A stretch of 48,727 nt of DNA from positions 1 through 48,727 of the forward strand of contig SVHP01000004.1 in the NCBI GenBank assembly GCA_015055735.1. The letters run 5' to 3'. Shown in pieces: positions 1-7,968 of this stretch. Below the pieces are notes generated by a model. It ran no database searches. It saw nothing but the letters and a program-made list of their open reading frames with translations, and was not told where the DNA came from. Position numbers and translations under genes: made by a program. Source of the DNA: Clostridiales bacterium (GTDB lineage Bacteria; Bacillota; Clostridia; Christensenellales; Borkfalkiaceae). How positions within the stretch are numbered: position 1 is the stretch's first letter; every line of letters starts with the position of its first letter.

Positions 1-377
1 TCACTTCTGTCGGTGGTGACACCGATCAAGGTGGTGACAATGAGCAGGGCGGTAGCGAAAGTATTGATGATTATATAATCTTCATTTCTGTTGTTGATTA
101 CACCAATGGAAATCAAACGCTTTACCCGACCAAAAATCCCGATAATTCAAACGAGGTTTACATCAGAGTGGAAACAATTGCAGCGAACAGCTATCTGTCC
201 GTAAGTGCAATGTCCAAAGCAGATTACTCCTCTACTACCTATGGCACGCTTACGGAAACCGATGCGTCGGTAGCGACTAATCTTACCGCAGACATGATTT
301 GCGTAAAGGTAGCCGGACCAATTGAAGTTTATTTCAACTTTGAAACAAAAACTGTAAAAATCGTTGCTGTAAGCTAA
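1..377 (+). CDS. C-terminal end of a secreted/surface protein (5' end outside window)
   Basis: The reading frame is open from base 3 to the TAA at 375-377, so this is the tail of a gene entering from the left edge; an internal ATG at 168 is not the start. The visible part begins with a low-complexity Gly/Asp/Gln/Glu linker (GGDTDQGGDNEQGGSES), followed by about 100 residues rich in Val, Thr, Ser and Tyr with alternating beta pattern, ending VYFNFETKTVKIVAVS. A flexible acidic linker before a small terminal beta-domain is usual in secreted carbohydrate-binding or surface proteins of Bacillota. A strong hairpin lies 33 bases downstream, so the gene ends its own transcript. The function cannot be named from this fragment. 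Confidence 0.75.
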   Translation, partial: TSVGGDTDQGGDNEQGGSESIDDYIIFISVVDYTNGNQTLYPTKNPDNSNEVYIRVETIAANSYLSVSAMSKADYSSTTYGTLTETDASVATNLTADMICVKVAGPIEVYFNFETKTVKIVAVS

Positions 378-410
378 CAACACATTAATAAAATTCACAT
401 AAGCATTAAA

Positions 411-444
411 AGTCAAAACCACCAGTGAACTGGTGGTTTTGACT
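411..444 (+). terminator. Perfect 16-bp hairpin after the first gene
   Basis: The arms AGTCAAAACCACCAGT and ACTGGTGGTTTTGACT are perfectly complementary around a 2-base centre. The 3' arm carries four T and is followed by TGCTTTG, so the T-tract is partly inside the stem. It separates the secreted-protein gene from the next promoter, whose -35 begins on the last base of the hairpin. Confidence 0.75.
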
Positions 445-472
445 TGCTTTGTAAACTGAAAAAGAGTATAAT
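444..472 (+). promoter_or_regulatory. Sigma-A-type promoter for the ceramidase-like/AEC unit
   Basis: TTGCTT at 444-449 and a perfect TATAAT at 467-472 are separated by 17 bases. The start codon of the next gene is 44 bases downstream of the -10, leaving a short leader with an AAAGGA ribosome binding site. Confidence 0.7.
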
Positions 473-515
473 GTGATATGAAAGAAATCATATAAATTTA
501 ATAAAGGAAATTATT

Positions 516-1865
516 ATGCAAGCGTTAAAGGTAGGTTATTCAAAAATAAATATTACCCCACCTATGGGAATAGGCATTATGGGATATTTTATCCCTAGAC
601 AAGCAGACGGCGTTTTAGACCATTTAGAAGCCGTTGCAGTTGCCGTAAATCACGGCGATACTACGGCTCTTTTAGTGACCGTCGATAACTGTGGTATAGT
701 TCAAGAAGTTTCAAAATATTATCGTGAATACATAACTGAAAAAACGGGTGTTCCTTGTGAAAATATCTTTATTCAAGCAACGCATACGCATACCGGTCCG
801 TTCGTTGCACTCGATAGTAAAGACGAGTTGATAAGTAGATATTCGGAAGACTTAAAATATAAACTTGCCGACGTTTGCGCATTTGCTCTTGCCGACTTAA
901 AGCCTGCAAAAATGGGTATTGCAAACAGTAAAGCCGATAAAATTTCTTTCATAAGACGATATCGTATGAAAGACGGAAGCGCCCAAACGAATCCAGGCTT
1001 AAATAATCCCGACGTGGTTGCCCCTATTGGAAATATAGATAACACGGTTGGCGTTATTAGATTTGATAGGGAAAACGCAACTTCTGTCGTAATGATTCAT
1101 TTTGCAAACCACCCCGACTGTATCGGTGGCAACAAGATTTCGGCTGACTGGCCAGGTTTAACTAGAAGAATTTTCAAAAATGCAGTGGATAACACCGAAT
1201 GTATAGTGTTTAACGGCGCGCAAGGTGACGTAAATCATATTAATCCAAATCCAAAAGACGGCGATCTCAACGGAATGAAGGTGGATTTCGACGGTGTGGT
1301 TAGGGGATATCAACACGCAATACATTTAGGTCGAGTATTAACGGGCTCTGCTATGCAAGTTTACGATAAGGTCGAATACGTTGACGTGGATAAGATTTTT
1401 TGTGTTCAAAAGGTCATCTCTCTAGCATCTAATATGCCTGATGACGAAGAGAAATTAAAGGTTGCTCACGAGTACGTGCAACTACATAATTCAGGTAGGG
1501 ACGATTTAATCCCATATAAGGATATGATGCTAACTACGGTAGTAGCAGAGTCGCTTCGTATGGTAAGATTAGAAAACGGACCAAAAGAATTTACTATGCC
1601 TTTATCAATGATAGTTATAGGGGAAGTGGCAATTTTTGGTATTCCAGGCGAGCCGTTTACCGAGGTTGGTAGAATGATGAGAGAAGATAGTGGATATAAA
1701 ATGGTGTGGTCGTGTTGCGACGCTAACGGCAAGGAAGGGTATTTTCCTACTATGGACGCATATCTAGAAGGTGGTTACGAAGCGCGTACTTCTAATTTTA
1801 AGGCAGGCGTAGCTGAAAAAATAGTTGAAGAAGGTAAAAATATATTGAAGGAAATTAAGGGATAA
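516..1865 (+). CDS. Neutral/alkaline ceramidase-like N-terminal-domain hydrolase, cytoplasmic
   Basis: A 449-residue protein with the family opening of a neutral/alkaline ceramidase N-terminal domain (VGYSKINITPPMG...MGY). It has zinc-site-type motifs ATHTHTGP (residues 88-95) and HFANHPDC (195-202), then SADWPG (209-214) and GAQGDVN (234-240). True neutral ceramidases are secreted, about 650-750 residues, and carry a C-terminal Ig-like domain; this one has no signal peptide and lacks that domain. Short relatives of this kind occur beside carbohydrate genes, where their substrate is unknown, so a literal ceramidase role is not claimed. ATG at 516 follows AAAGGA. It is transcribed with the transporter 2 bases downstream. 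The family assignment is firm; the reaction is not. Confidence 0.85.
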   Translation: MQALKVGYSKINITPPMGIGIMGYFIPRQADGVLDHLEAVAVAVNHGDTTALLVTVDNCGIVQEVSKYYREYITEKTGVPCENIFIQATHTHTGPFVALDSKDELISRYSEDLKYKLADVCAFALADLKPAKMGIANSKADKISFIRRYRMKDGSAQTNPGLNNPDVVAPIGNIDNTVGVIRFDRENATSVVMIHFANHPDCIGGNKISADWPGLTRRIFKNAVDNTECIVFNGAQGDVNHINPNPKDGDLNGMKVDFDGVVRGYQHAIHLGRVLTGSAMQVYDKVEYVDVDKIFCVQKVISLASNMPDDEEKLKVAHEYVQLHNSGRDDLIPYKDMMLTTVVAESLRMVRLENGPKEFTMPLSMIVIGEVAIFGIPGEPFTEVGRMMREDSGYKMVWSCCDANGKEGYFPTMDAYLEGGYEARTSNFKAGVAEKIVEEGKNILKEIKG

Positions 1866-1867
1866 AA

Positions 1868-2839
1868 ATGGACGCATTTATACCTATGTTAAAAAACACT
1901 TTGCTTTTCGTTGCTCTTGCAATACCTGGGTATCTTTTGGTTAAGATAAAATTACTCAAACAGCAAGACTCGGCAGTGTTATCTAATTTATTGACCTATA
2001 TCGGTTTGCCGTTTATGATTTTTTCGGGGACGATAGGCGTTTCTTTTAACGCTGATACCTTGACTAATATATGGATTAGCGCAGTATTTGCTATTGTCGT
2101 TACGGTTGCCTTTTTCTTTTTAACAAATCTTTTTTATTGTAAAATTAAAGCCAAAGACGGTGAAGATAGTCTTTCGTTAGAAAAAAGAAAAGGAATGTTA
2201 AGATTTTGCACCCTCTTATCAAATAACGGATTTTTAGGGCTACCTTTGGCTGCCGCAGTTTTTGATAATAATACATTTACTTGCGTTGTAATTTTTAATA
2301 TAGTGACTAATATGTTTATTTATACGTTAGGAGTGTATCTTGCATCTTGCGACAGAAAAACGGTTAGTTTTAAGAAAATTATATATAATCCCGTGTTAAT
2401 CGCTTTCGTTTTGGGTGTAGTATGTAATCTTTTAGGAGTAAAGAAAATTGTGCCTGAAATAGTTAGTTTTTCCGATCATTTTAAGAACTTAGTAACACCA
2501 CTTGCTATGTTGGTATTAGGAATGAAAATGGGGAACATTAAGTTTTCAGTGCTATTTAAGTATGCTCAATTATATATAGTTTCGATTTACAAGTTAATAG
2601 TTATGCCGGTGGTCGCAACGGCTGTTGCTTTTTGTTTTTATAGGCTTGGGTACGTGGGATTTGATATAGTGAACGCCGTATTTATCGCCTTCGCTATGCC
2701 GACAGCAGGGCTTGCGCCTGTGTTTGCCGATAAATTTAAGTCGGATATAGACTGCGCAACTATTTGTACTTTAGGCACTACCATATTCTCAATAATAACA
2801 ATTCCAATGTTATACTTATTGCTTTGCTCAATAATTTAG
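1868..2839 (+). CDS. AEC-family (auxin efflux carrier-like) membrane transporter
   Basis: A 323-residue integral membrane protein with about ten hydrophobic segments. It has the two-half layout of the AEC family: residues 1-60 hydrophobic, a charged loop with KAKDGEDSLSLEKRKG near 95-115, then a conserved LLSNNGFLGLPLAAAVF segment, and a similar FAMPTAGLAPVFADKF segment in the second half. AEC proteins move small organic anions or amphipathic molecules by secondary transport. It starts 2 bases after the ceramidase-like gene, so the two are almost certainly translated from one message and the transporter may move that enzyme's substrate or product (inference). The substrate is unknown. Confidence 0.85.
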   Translation: MDAFIPMLKNTLLFVALAIPGYLLVKIKLLKQQDSAVLSNLLTYIGLPFMIFSGTIGVSFNADTLTNIWISAVFAIVVTVAFFFLTNLFYCKIKAKDGEDSLSLEKRKGMLRFCTLLSNNGFLGLPLAAAVFDNNTFTCVVIFNIVTNMFIYTLGVYLASCDRKTVSFKKIIYNPVLIAFVLGVVCNLLGVKKIVPEIVSFSDHFKNLVTPLAMLVLGMKMGNIKFSVLFKYAQLYIVSIYKLIVMPVVATAVAFCFYRLGYVGFDIVNAVFIAFAMPTAGLAPVFADKFKSDIDCATICTLGTTIFSIITIPMLYLLLCSII

Positions 2840-2929
2840 CAAAATATCGCTATGTTTTTACTCGCCAAAATGGTTAATAAAAAAAATTGTCAAATCTTAA
2901 AAAAATTTTAAAAAATAGCCAAAAAGTAA

Positions 2930-2958
2930 TTGACAATATTCTTTTTTTTAGATATAAT
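2930..2958 (+). promoter_or_regulatory. Consensus promoter for the tRNA pair
   Basis: A full-consensus TTGACA (2930-2935) and TATAAT (2953-2958) with 17-base spacing, starting 71 bases before tRNA-Met. This is a strong unregulated-type promoter, as expected for stable RNA. The upstream sequence is A/T-tract rich like an UP element. Confidence 0.9.
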
Positions 2959-3000
2959 ACATTAGCATTTGTCGATAGATGAGTTTGGCGAGTGAGTTAT

Positions 3001-3077
3001 GGCGGCGTAGCTTAGTTGGTTAGAGCGGCCGGTTCATACCCGGCAGGTCGTTGGTTCGAATCTGACCGCCGCTACCA
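3001..3077 (+). tRNA. tRNA-Met (CAT), elongator type
   Basis: A 77-base cloverleaf with encoded CCA. The acceptor stem is GGCGGCG/CGCCGCT (one G-U), the D-arm GCTTAGTTGGTTAGAGC, the anticodon stem GCCGG/CCGGC around loop TTCATAC, and the T-loop TTCGAAT. The first pair is G-U rather than the unpaired C-A of initiator tRNA, and the sequence closely resembles the Bacillus elongator tRNA-Met. A CAT anticodon can also be modified to read AUA as Ile, but the body favours Met. Confidence 0.93.
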
Positions 3078-3138
3078 GTATAAAAACGGCGTGTAGCGTC
3101 GGTTCAACATATAAAGGCAAGAAATTGCCGAAAATAAA

Positions 3139-3213
3139 GGCCCCTTGGTCAAGCGGTTAAGACACCACCCTTTCACGGTGGTAACATGGGTTCGATTCCC
3201 GTAGGGGTCACCA
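3139..3213 (+). tRNA. tRNA-Glu (TTC)
   Basis: A 75-base cloverleaf with encoded CCA. The acceptor starts GGCCCCT and closes AGGGGTC, the anticodon stem CCACC/GGTGG encloses CTTTCAC, and the T-arm is GGGTTCGATTCCC. It lies 61 bases after tRNA-Met and shares its promoter. Its 3' 18 bases plus 3 flanking bases occur again at 3318-3338. Confidence 0.95.
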
Positions 3214-3218
3214 AACGA

Positions 3219-3249
3219 AAAGAGATAGGTTTTTCCTATCTCTTTTTGT
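3219..3249 (+). terminator. Rho-independent terminator of the tRNA operon
   Basis: AGAGATAGG and CCTATCTCT pair around a T-loop and run straight into TTTTTG, five bases after the tRNA-Glu CCA. Confidence 0.9.
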
Positions 3250-3252
3250 TTG

Positions 3253-3287
3253 TGCTATCCTAAAGGATAGCAGAACCCATAGGGTTC
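3253..3287. repeat. Two back-to-back perfect palindromes
   Basis: TGCTATCC-TAAA-GGATAGCA (3253-3272) is followed without a gap by GAACCC-ATA-GGGTTC (3273-3287), then a small GGC-TTT-GCC. All are tight hairpins with 3-4-base loops, lying between the tRNA terminator and the duplicated tRNA end. They have no reading frame and no T-tract. They resemble short interspersed palindromic units, but copy number elsewhere cannot be judged here. Confidence 0.7.
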
Positions 3288-3317
3288 GGCTTTGCCATCG
3301 CAGTGAAACGGAGATGC

Positions 3318-3338
3318 TTCCCGTAGGGGTCACCAAAC
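3318..3338 (+). repeat. Duplicated 3' end of tRNA-Glu (direct repeat of 3196-3216)
   Basis: Twenty-one bases, including CCGTAGGGGTCACCA and the flanking AAAC, repeat exactly, 122 bases after the original inside tRNA-Glu. No tRNA body precedes this copy, so it is not a gene. Short direct copies of a tRNA 3' end are what integrating elements leave as attachment sites. Loss of a third tRNA gene by recombination is the other simple explanation. Confidence 0.8.
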
Positions 3339-3339
3339 A

Positions 3340-3380
3340 AAACCTAAATCGAAACGAAATTCGGTTTAGGTTTTTTATTT
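3340..3380 (+). terminator. Second terminator after the duplicated tRNA end
   Basis: A 14-bp stem (3340-3353 with 3360-3373, one G-U pair, loop ACGAAA) is followed by a T-rich tail. Having its own terminator right after the tRNA-like end suggests that the copy came with downstream sequence of a real tRNA gene. Confidence 0.85.
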
Positions 3381-3475
3381 GTTAAGAATATATTTTTAAC
3401 TTCGTTGAAATAGTTTTTAAGTTTGACGGCTATAATAACGAATCATGCATTGTGTTGTTATTTAATTTAACTCAA

Positions 3476-3539
3476 ATTAAAAAAAGTAAATTTTTGTTTA
3501 AAAAATGGGATTGAAATATCATAATAAACAATATATAAT
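3476..3539 (+). promoter_or_regulatory. Promoter and putative activator site of the phosphoesterase unit
   Basis: The -35 is TTGAAA at 3511-3516 and the -10 TATAAT at 3534-3539 with a 17-base spacer. Directly upstream lies a block AAAAAAAGTAAAT, then TTGTTTAAAAAA, then GGG. This block reappears before the first solute-binding gene (7971-8010) at the identical distance from the -10. The fixed spacing points to a protein site that works with RNA polymerase. The neighbouring AraC regulator (6994-7827) is the obvious candidate, by inference. Confidence 0.7.
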
Positions 3540-3576
3540 ATAAATATTAAAATAAATTTTGTAAAAGGAGACTTTT

Positions 3577-5229
3577 ATGAGAAAATTTAAAGGATTAACA
3601 GTATTTCTTTTATGTGCAGTTATGGTGTTTTCTAGCGTTGCATGTGCATATTTTGGTTCTAATGATAGCAATACGGATACGCACCAACATAAAGTTATTA
3701 AACGTTCTGGTGTAGAGGCAACGTGTATTGAAGATGGAAAGTTAACGTATTACGAATGTGTAACCTGTAAGAAACTTTTTGCTGACAAAGCTTGCACTAC
3801 AGAAATTAAGGATTCCGACATTCCTTTAGGAAAAACGTCACATCAATTAACACATGTTCCTGAAGTTGAAGCTACCAAAGACAAAAATGGTAATATAGAA
3901 TATTGGGAGTGTAAAGTATGTGGAAAATTCTTTGCTGATAGTGCTGCTGAGAACGAAATTAGTAAAGATATGGTTACAACCGTTAATGGCATAGATTTCG
4001 TTGTAACCGTTGAAAGTGCTAAAGAACCTGTAATATTACAACTTGCAGACCCACAAATAATAGACTCTTCAACAAAAAGAAGTGACGTAAGTTTAAGTGA
4101 TGATGCAATTGCATACTGGAATAAAGATAGTAGAGATGAACTTGCTTATGATTTAATGACCGAAGTTATTGAAGCGTCTAATCCGGATTTAATTTTAGTA
4201 TCGGGCGATAACGTTTATGGTAAGTATGATGACGACGGTCACTTACATGAAGAGTTTGTAGCATTTATGGAAGAATTTAAAATTCCTTGGGCGCCAATTA
4301 TGGGCAACCACGATATAGAAACTGCAAAAGGTGCAGATTGGATTTGTGACTTGTATGAAGGAGCACCAAACTGCTTGTTTAAGCAAAACACTCTTAGCGG
4401 TCACGGAAATTATACTATAGGTATAGAACAAGGTGGTGAAATAAAGAGAGTTATCTTTAACATGGATACAAACGGTTGTACTGGTGCAAGTCAAGCATCG
4501 TTAGATAATCCACAAACAATCTCTTATGAAAATAACACCTATGGTGTTAGATATGGCGCTTATGGTTTACAAAAAGACCAAATTAGTTGGTTTGAAAAAG
4601 CTGCTGACGATATTAAGAATGACTACCCTAATGCTAAATTAAGTTTGCATATACACGTTCCAATGAATAAAGTATATACTGCTATTAACGATGCTTATAA
4701 GGCAAAAGTTGGTTTAGACCCAGTAGCTAGAATGTACCACGCTTTTAACAATATAACTGCAAACGGTAGATTTTTAGCGCCTGAAAGAGTAAAAGGTCAT
4801 ACTGAAGGTGATTTTGGTATGGTTTATACTTTGTATCCTAATACCTTTATAGAATGTTGGGATACCGAAACAACTAACGGTACAGGCAACCAAGACCAAA
4901 CTTATAATAGAATTAAAGCAAAGGGTGTAGACTCTATCTTCCTTGGACACATGCACTCTAACTCTATAAGTATAGTTTATGACGGTGTTAGATTCCAGTT
5001 TGGTCAAAAATGTACTTTATTTGACTCTGTTCAAAGAATTGATTCTACTGGTAAAATGTCTGACGTAGCAGGTGCTTATGCGCTTAATAGTGGTGAAACT
5101 GCACTTGTTGGTGGAACGGTAATGAAGTTGGATAAGGATACCGGTGCAATCATTGATGCTTATATTGAATACAATACTGGCTATGGTAAAGAAATCAACT
5201 GGAGCCAATATTATAATACAATAGGTTAA
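3577..5229 (+). CDS. Lipoprotein calcineurin-like metallophosphoesterase with CxxC repeats
   Basis: A 550-residue exported protein. A lipobox (SVAC, Cys23) follows a Lys/Arg-led hydrophobic signal, so the protein is anchored outside the membrane. Residues 38-130 hold two tandem repeats of about 45 residues, each with a VEAT...Y-x-E-C-x-x-C-x-K-x-F-A-D pattern. The phosphoesterase fold follows, with its metal-site blocks in order: ADPQ (157-160), SGDN (209-212), GNHD (243-246), LHIH (357-360) and GHMH (457-460). The enzyme probably hydrolyses a phosphomonoester or diester outside the cell; the substrate is unknown. ATG at 3577 follows AAGGAG. The GH20 gene follows, separated only by a hairpin. 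Its promoter shares a motif with the first importer operon, tying it to glycan uptake. Confidence 0.9.
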   Translation: MRKFKGLTVFLLCAVMVFSSVACAYFGSNDSNTDTHQHKVIKRSGVEATCIEDGKLTYYECVTCKKLFADKACTTEIKDSDIPLGKTSHQLTHVPEVEATKDKNGNIEYWECKVCGKFFADSAAENEISKDMVTTVNGIDFVVTVESAKEPVILQLADPQIIDSSTKRSDVSLSDDAIAYWNKDSRDELAYDLMTEVIEASNPDLILVSGDNVYGKYDDDGHLHEEFVAFMEEFKIPWAPIMGNHDIETAKGADWICDLYEGAPNCLFKQNTLSGHGNYTIGIEQGGEIKRVIFNMDTNGCTGASQASLDNPQTISYENNTYGVRYGAYGLQKDQISWFEKAADDIKNDYPNAKLSLHIHVPMNKVYTAINDAYKAKVGLDPVARMYHAFNNITANGRFLAPERVKGHTEGDFGMVYTLYPNTFIECWDTETTNGTGNQDQTYNRIKAKGVDSIFLGHMHSNSISIVYDGVRFQFGQKCTLFDSVQRIDSTGKMSDVAGAYALNSGETALVGGTVMKLDKDTGAIIDAYIEYNTGYGKEINWSQYYNTIG

Positions 5230-5264
5230 TAAGCATTAAAATAATAATTACTATAACAAATAAA

Positions 5265-5293
5265 CGCAGCGGGGAAAACCCCGCTGTGTTTTT
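5265..5293 (+). terminator. Terminator-like hairpin just before the GH20 gene
   Basis: A 10-bp stem (CGCAGCGGGG with CCCCGCTGTG, AAAA loop) followed by TTTTTC. Only 13 bases separate it from the GH20 start codon and no promoter fits between them, so the GH20 gene depends on readthrough. It may act as a partial terminator. Confidence 0.8.
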
Positions 5294-5306
5294 CAAAAGG
5301 GAAATT

Positions 5307-6944
5307 ATGGAAAAGATTTTATTTGATAAATTAGGCGTGCTTATATCGACCACAGGCACGGTGTATAACGTAAAAACTATTAAAAAATTTATTGATTACG
5401 TGTCGCAACTCGGATACAATACTTGTTATTTGGAAATTACTGCAGGATACGAAATAGAAGAAGAACCGATGTTTGCTTACCTTAGGGGAAAATATAATAA
5501 ACAAGAATTAAAAGAAATAGATACTTATGCAAAGTCCAAAGGCATAACGGTTATTCCTACCGTACAAACGCTTGCTCATTTAGGATTTCTTTTTAGATGG
5601 CCTCAATTTATAAAATATAGAGATATTGATGAAATTTTACGTGTCGGTGAGCCTAAAGTTTACGAACTGATAGAAAAAATTATAAGCACTATGGCTGAAT
5701 GTTTTTCATCAAAAATTTTACACTTGGGTCTTGATGAAGCGTGGAATTTGGGTAGGGGAACTTATCGTGACGTAAATGGCGCTAGGGATTGGATAGACAT
5801 AATGAAAGACCATATGAATAAGTTGCTTGAAATTTGTGATAAATATGGTGTAACGCCTGAAATGTGGGGTGATATGTATATTCGTATGGCTTATGGCGCA
5901 TATGAAAATGGACCTATGACCATAGACAAGTCAGATGAAGTAAAGGCAAGTATAACTTCTAATATGAAAATTCACTATTGGGATTATTACAGTTTAGAAA
6001 AAGAACATTACTGCGATTTCATTGATAAATTTAAGAAAATAACCGATAACATAGTATTTGATGGTGGTGTTTGGAACTATATTGGTTTTGTGCCTGATAA
6101 TACTTACAGTATCAAGGCGACAAAAGCAGCGTTTGAAGCTTGTATAGAAAAGGGTATTAAAGACGTCGTTATAACAACGTGGGGTGGAGATACCGTTCAA
6201 GAAACGTCGCTTTGGTCAACTATGCCAACTTTGGTTGCTGCGGCTGAATTTGCACGTGGAAACTATGATATGGATAGCATAAAAGCAAAGTTTAAAGACG
6301 TTATGAAAATGGATTTTGATGCGTTTATCGAGCTTGAATCGGTCAATAAACTTAAACCACGTGATAAGGCAAATACGGATAGACATTTGCTATCTCCATC
6401 TAAATATTTATTATATAATGACGTGTTTGCAGGTATTTACGATTCTACCGTTGATGATACTGAAAGATACGTATTTACTGACGCAGCGAAAAAAATGCAA
6501 CCTTACGTTCAAGATGAACAATGGGGTTACATATTTAGGTTAACTAAAGCGCTTGCTGAAGTAATGGAACTTAAATTTGATTTGGGTGTAAGAACTCGCC
6601 GTGCGTATAATGCAGGGGATAAGCAAGAATTAAAAAATCTTGCAAATAACGTTTACCCTATGGTTGCAGAAAGGGTTGAAAAACTTTATCGAACTTTAAG
6701 AGAACAATATTATATAGAAAATAAGCCAAACGGCTTTGAAATTCAAGACGCACGTTTTGGTGGGCTTGTTAAAAGGTTGTCAAACTGTAGTGAAATGCTT
6801 CTTGACTACTGTGATGGAAAACTTGATAGATTAGAAGAGCTTGAACAAAAGCAATACGATTATCTAGACGGAACGGTTGAGCAGGTAAAGGGCGCATTTA
6901 TGGAAAATGCTTACCGTGACGAAGTGAGTGTACTGAAAGTATAA
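5307..6944 (+). CDS. GH20-type beta-N-acetylhexosaminidase, cytoplasmic (GcnA-like)
   Basis: A 545-residue protein with no signal peptide. ATG at 5307 follows AAAGGGA. An in-frame GTG at 5286 is rejected because it lies in the terminator stem and has no ribosome binding site. The N-terminal two thirds read as a TIM barrel of the GH20 class: FIDYVSQLGYNTCYLE (28-43), a catalytic-type HLGLDEAWNLGRG (139-151) with the Asp143-Glu144 pair expected for substrate-assisted cleavage, and later a TTWGGD motif. The last 200 residues are helical. The layout is closest to GcnA-like exo-hexosaminidases, which remove terminal GlcNAc/GalNAc. It probably acts on imported oligosaccharides. The family is fairly firm; the exact sugar is not. 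Confidence 0.82.
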   Translation: MEKILFDKLGVLISTTGTVYNVKTIKKFIDYVSQLGYNTCYLEITAGYEIEEEPMFAYLRGKYNKQELKEIDTYAKSKGITVIPTVQTLAHLGFLFRWPQFIKYRDIDEILRVGEPKVYELIEKIISTMAECFSSKILHLGLDEAWNLGRGTYRDVNGARDWIDIMKDHMNKLLEICDKYGVTPEMWGDMYIRMAYGAYENGPMTIDKSDEVKASITSNMKIHYWDYYSLEKEHYCDFIDKFKKITDNIVFDGGVWNYIGFVPDNTYSIKATKAAFEACIEKGIKDVVITTWGGDTVQETSLWSTMPTLVAAAEFARGNYDMDSIKAKFKDVMKMDFDAFIELESVNKLKPRDKANTDRHLLSPSKYLLYNDVFAGIYDSTVDDTERYVFTDAAKKMQPYVQDEQWGYIFRLTKALAEVMELKFDLGVRTRRAYNAGDKQELKNLANNVYPMVAERVEKLYRTLREQYYIENKPNGFEIQDARFGGLVKRLSNCSEMLLDYCDGKLDRLEELEQKQYDYLDGTVEQVKGAFMENAYRDEVSVLKV

Positions 6945-6952
6945 ACTATAAA

Positions 6953-6993
6953 AAAATAGCCAAACTAAATTTGACGTTTAGTTTGGCATTTTT
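6953..6993. terminator. Bidirectional terminator between GH20 and AraC genes
   Basis: The 11-bp stem GCCAAACTAAA/TTTAGTTTGGC (6959-6969 with 6977-6987) is flanked by A7 on the left and T7 on the right, so it can end transcripts from both convergent genes. Confidence 0.88.
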
Positions 6994-7827
6994 TTATTTT
7001 CTTGAAGAAAGTTGATTTTTCTTTCGCCATTCGCTAGGCGACATTTGATACATTTTAGTGAACTGGTTTATAAAGTTTTTAGGCGAACTATAACCGATTG
7101 TTGTAGCAATATCTAAAATTTTTAGGTTTGTATTCATCAGTAAAAAAGATGCGTAATTAATCTTTTGCACGTTAAAGAAATTTACGATTGTTTGTTTCAT
7201 ATATTTTTTAAATTCACGACAAATATATCCGTGGCTATATGGTATTTTTGACGAAAGTTCTTCTATTGAATATATAAAATTATCAGTTTTTTTAAGTTCT
7301 TTTACAAAAATAGTTAACCAATCTGGTAATAGATTTGTTTGCTGTTGAAATTTTTGATATTCAACTAAAAGGCTGATAGTAGCGGCAAAGTGCATATTTT
7401 TTAAAAGTGGCACTTGGTCGGTATTAGGAACGTTTTGAGAAGAAAAAAGTTCTTCAATATATTTTCTTATAGACGAAGTAGTTGTGAAAGACACCGGCTG
7501 TTTTGCTGAATATAATTTATCGTATAGTTCAGGGTCAATCATATTGCAATATAATCGCATATCGCTATCTAAAATATAAATATCTCTATGTCTATAAGTT
7601 TCATCTAGATTGGTCGTTTCAAAATAATGCACGTCCTTAATTGGACGCAAGAAGTAAACCGTTCCCGCAGAAATATCTTCGGTCTTTTTGTTTAGCGTTT
7701 GCTTGCAATGTCCGCTAAGAGAAATAAAAATTTCCCAATAGGTATGGTTGTGTTCCTGATTGTAAGGAATTTGAATATAATTTGTAAAAAGCGAATTTAA
7801 CAAAACTTCACTAGTAAAAGTAATCAT
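6994..7827 (-). CDS. AraC-family transcriptional regulator 1
   Basis: A 277-residue protein. The N-terminal part is a cupin-like sugar-sensing domain (HNHTYWEIFISLSGHC, then ISAGTVYFLRP near 52-62). The C-terminal 95 residues hold two helix-turn-helix units: one around IEELSSKIPYSHGYICREFK, the other around ILDIATTIGYSSPKNFINQF, with the family ending SPSEWRKK. ATG at 7827 is chosen because GGGAG lies 8 bases before it; a TTG immediately upstream (7830) is possible but less well placed. It is divergent from the first solute-binding gene, the classic position for an activator of that operon. Its likely binding sites are the repeats at 7969-8000 and the matching block at 3476-3505 (inference). 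Confidence 0.92.
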   Translation of the reverse strand: MITFTSEVLLNSLFTNYIQIPYNQEHNHTYWEIFISLSGHCKQTLNKKTEDISAGTVYFLRPIKDVHYFETTNLDETYRHRDIYILDSDMRLYCNMIDPELYDKLYSAKQPVSFTTTSSIRKYIEELFSSQNVPNTDQVPLLKNMHFAATISLLVEYQKFQQQTNLLPDWLTIFVKELKKTDNFIYSIEELSSKIPYSHGYICREFKKYMKQTIVNFFNVQKINYASFLLMNTNLKILDIATTIGYSSPKNFINQFTKMYQMSPSEWRKKNQLSSRK

Positions 7828-7968
7828 CAAAATTTCTCCCGTTTATAAATTAGATTAAAAATCGTAAAAATAAATCAAAAATAATTTCCAAAACACTTAA
7901 AGTGTTATTAAAAATAGATTAACACATGTGATAATGTCGTGTCAAGTAAAAATTATAAATAATAATCG

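Noticed and set aside
168-377. An independent 69-residue gene starting at the ATG
   Set aside because: The frame is open to the left edge with a typical linker, and no ribosome binding site precedes the ATG; it is the tail of a larger gene.
516-1865. A true secreted ceramidase
   Set aside because: It has no signal peptide and no C-terminal Ig-like domain, and is far shorter than characterised ceramidases; only the domain family is claimed.
3318-3338. A third tRNA gene
   Set aside because: Only the 3' end is present; no D-arm or anticodon arm precedes it.
5286-5306. GTG-led N-terminal extension of the GH20 gene
   Set aside because: It lies inside the terminator stem and has no ribosome binding site; ATG 5307 after AAAGGGA is better.
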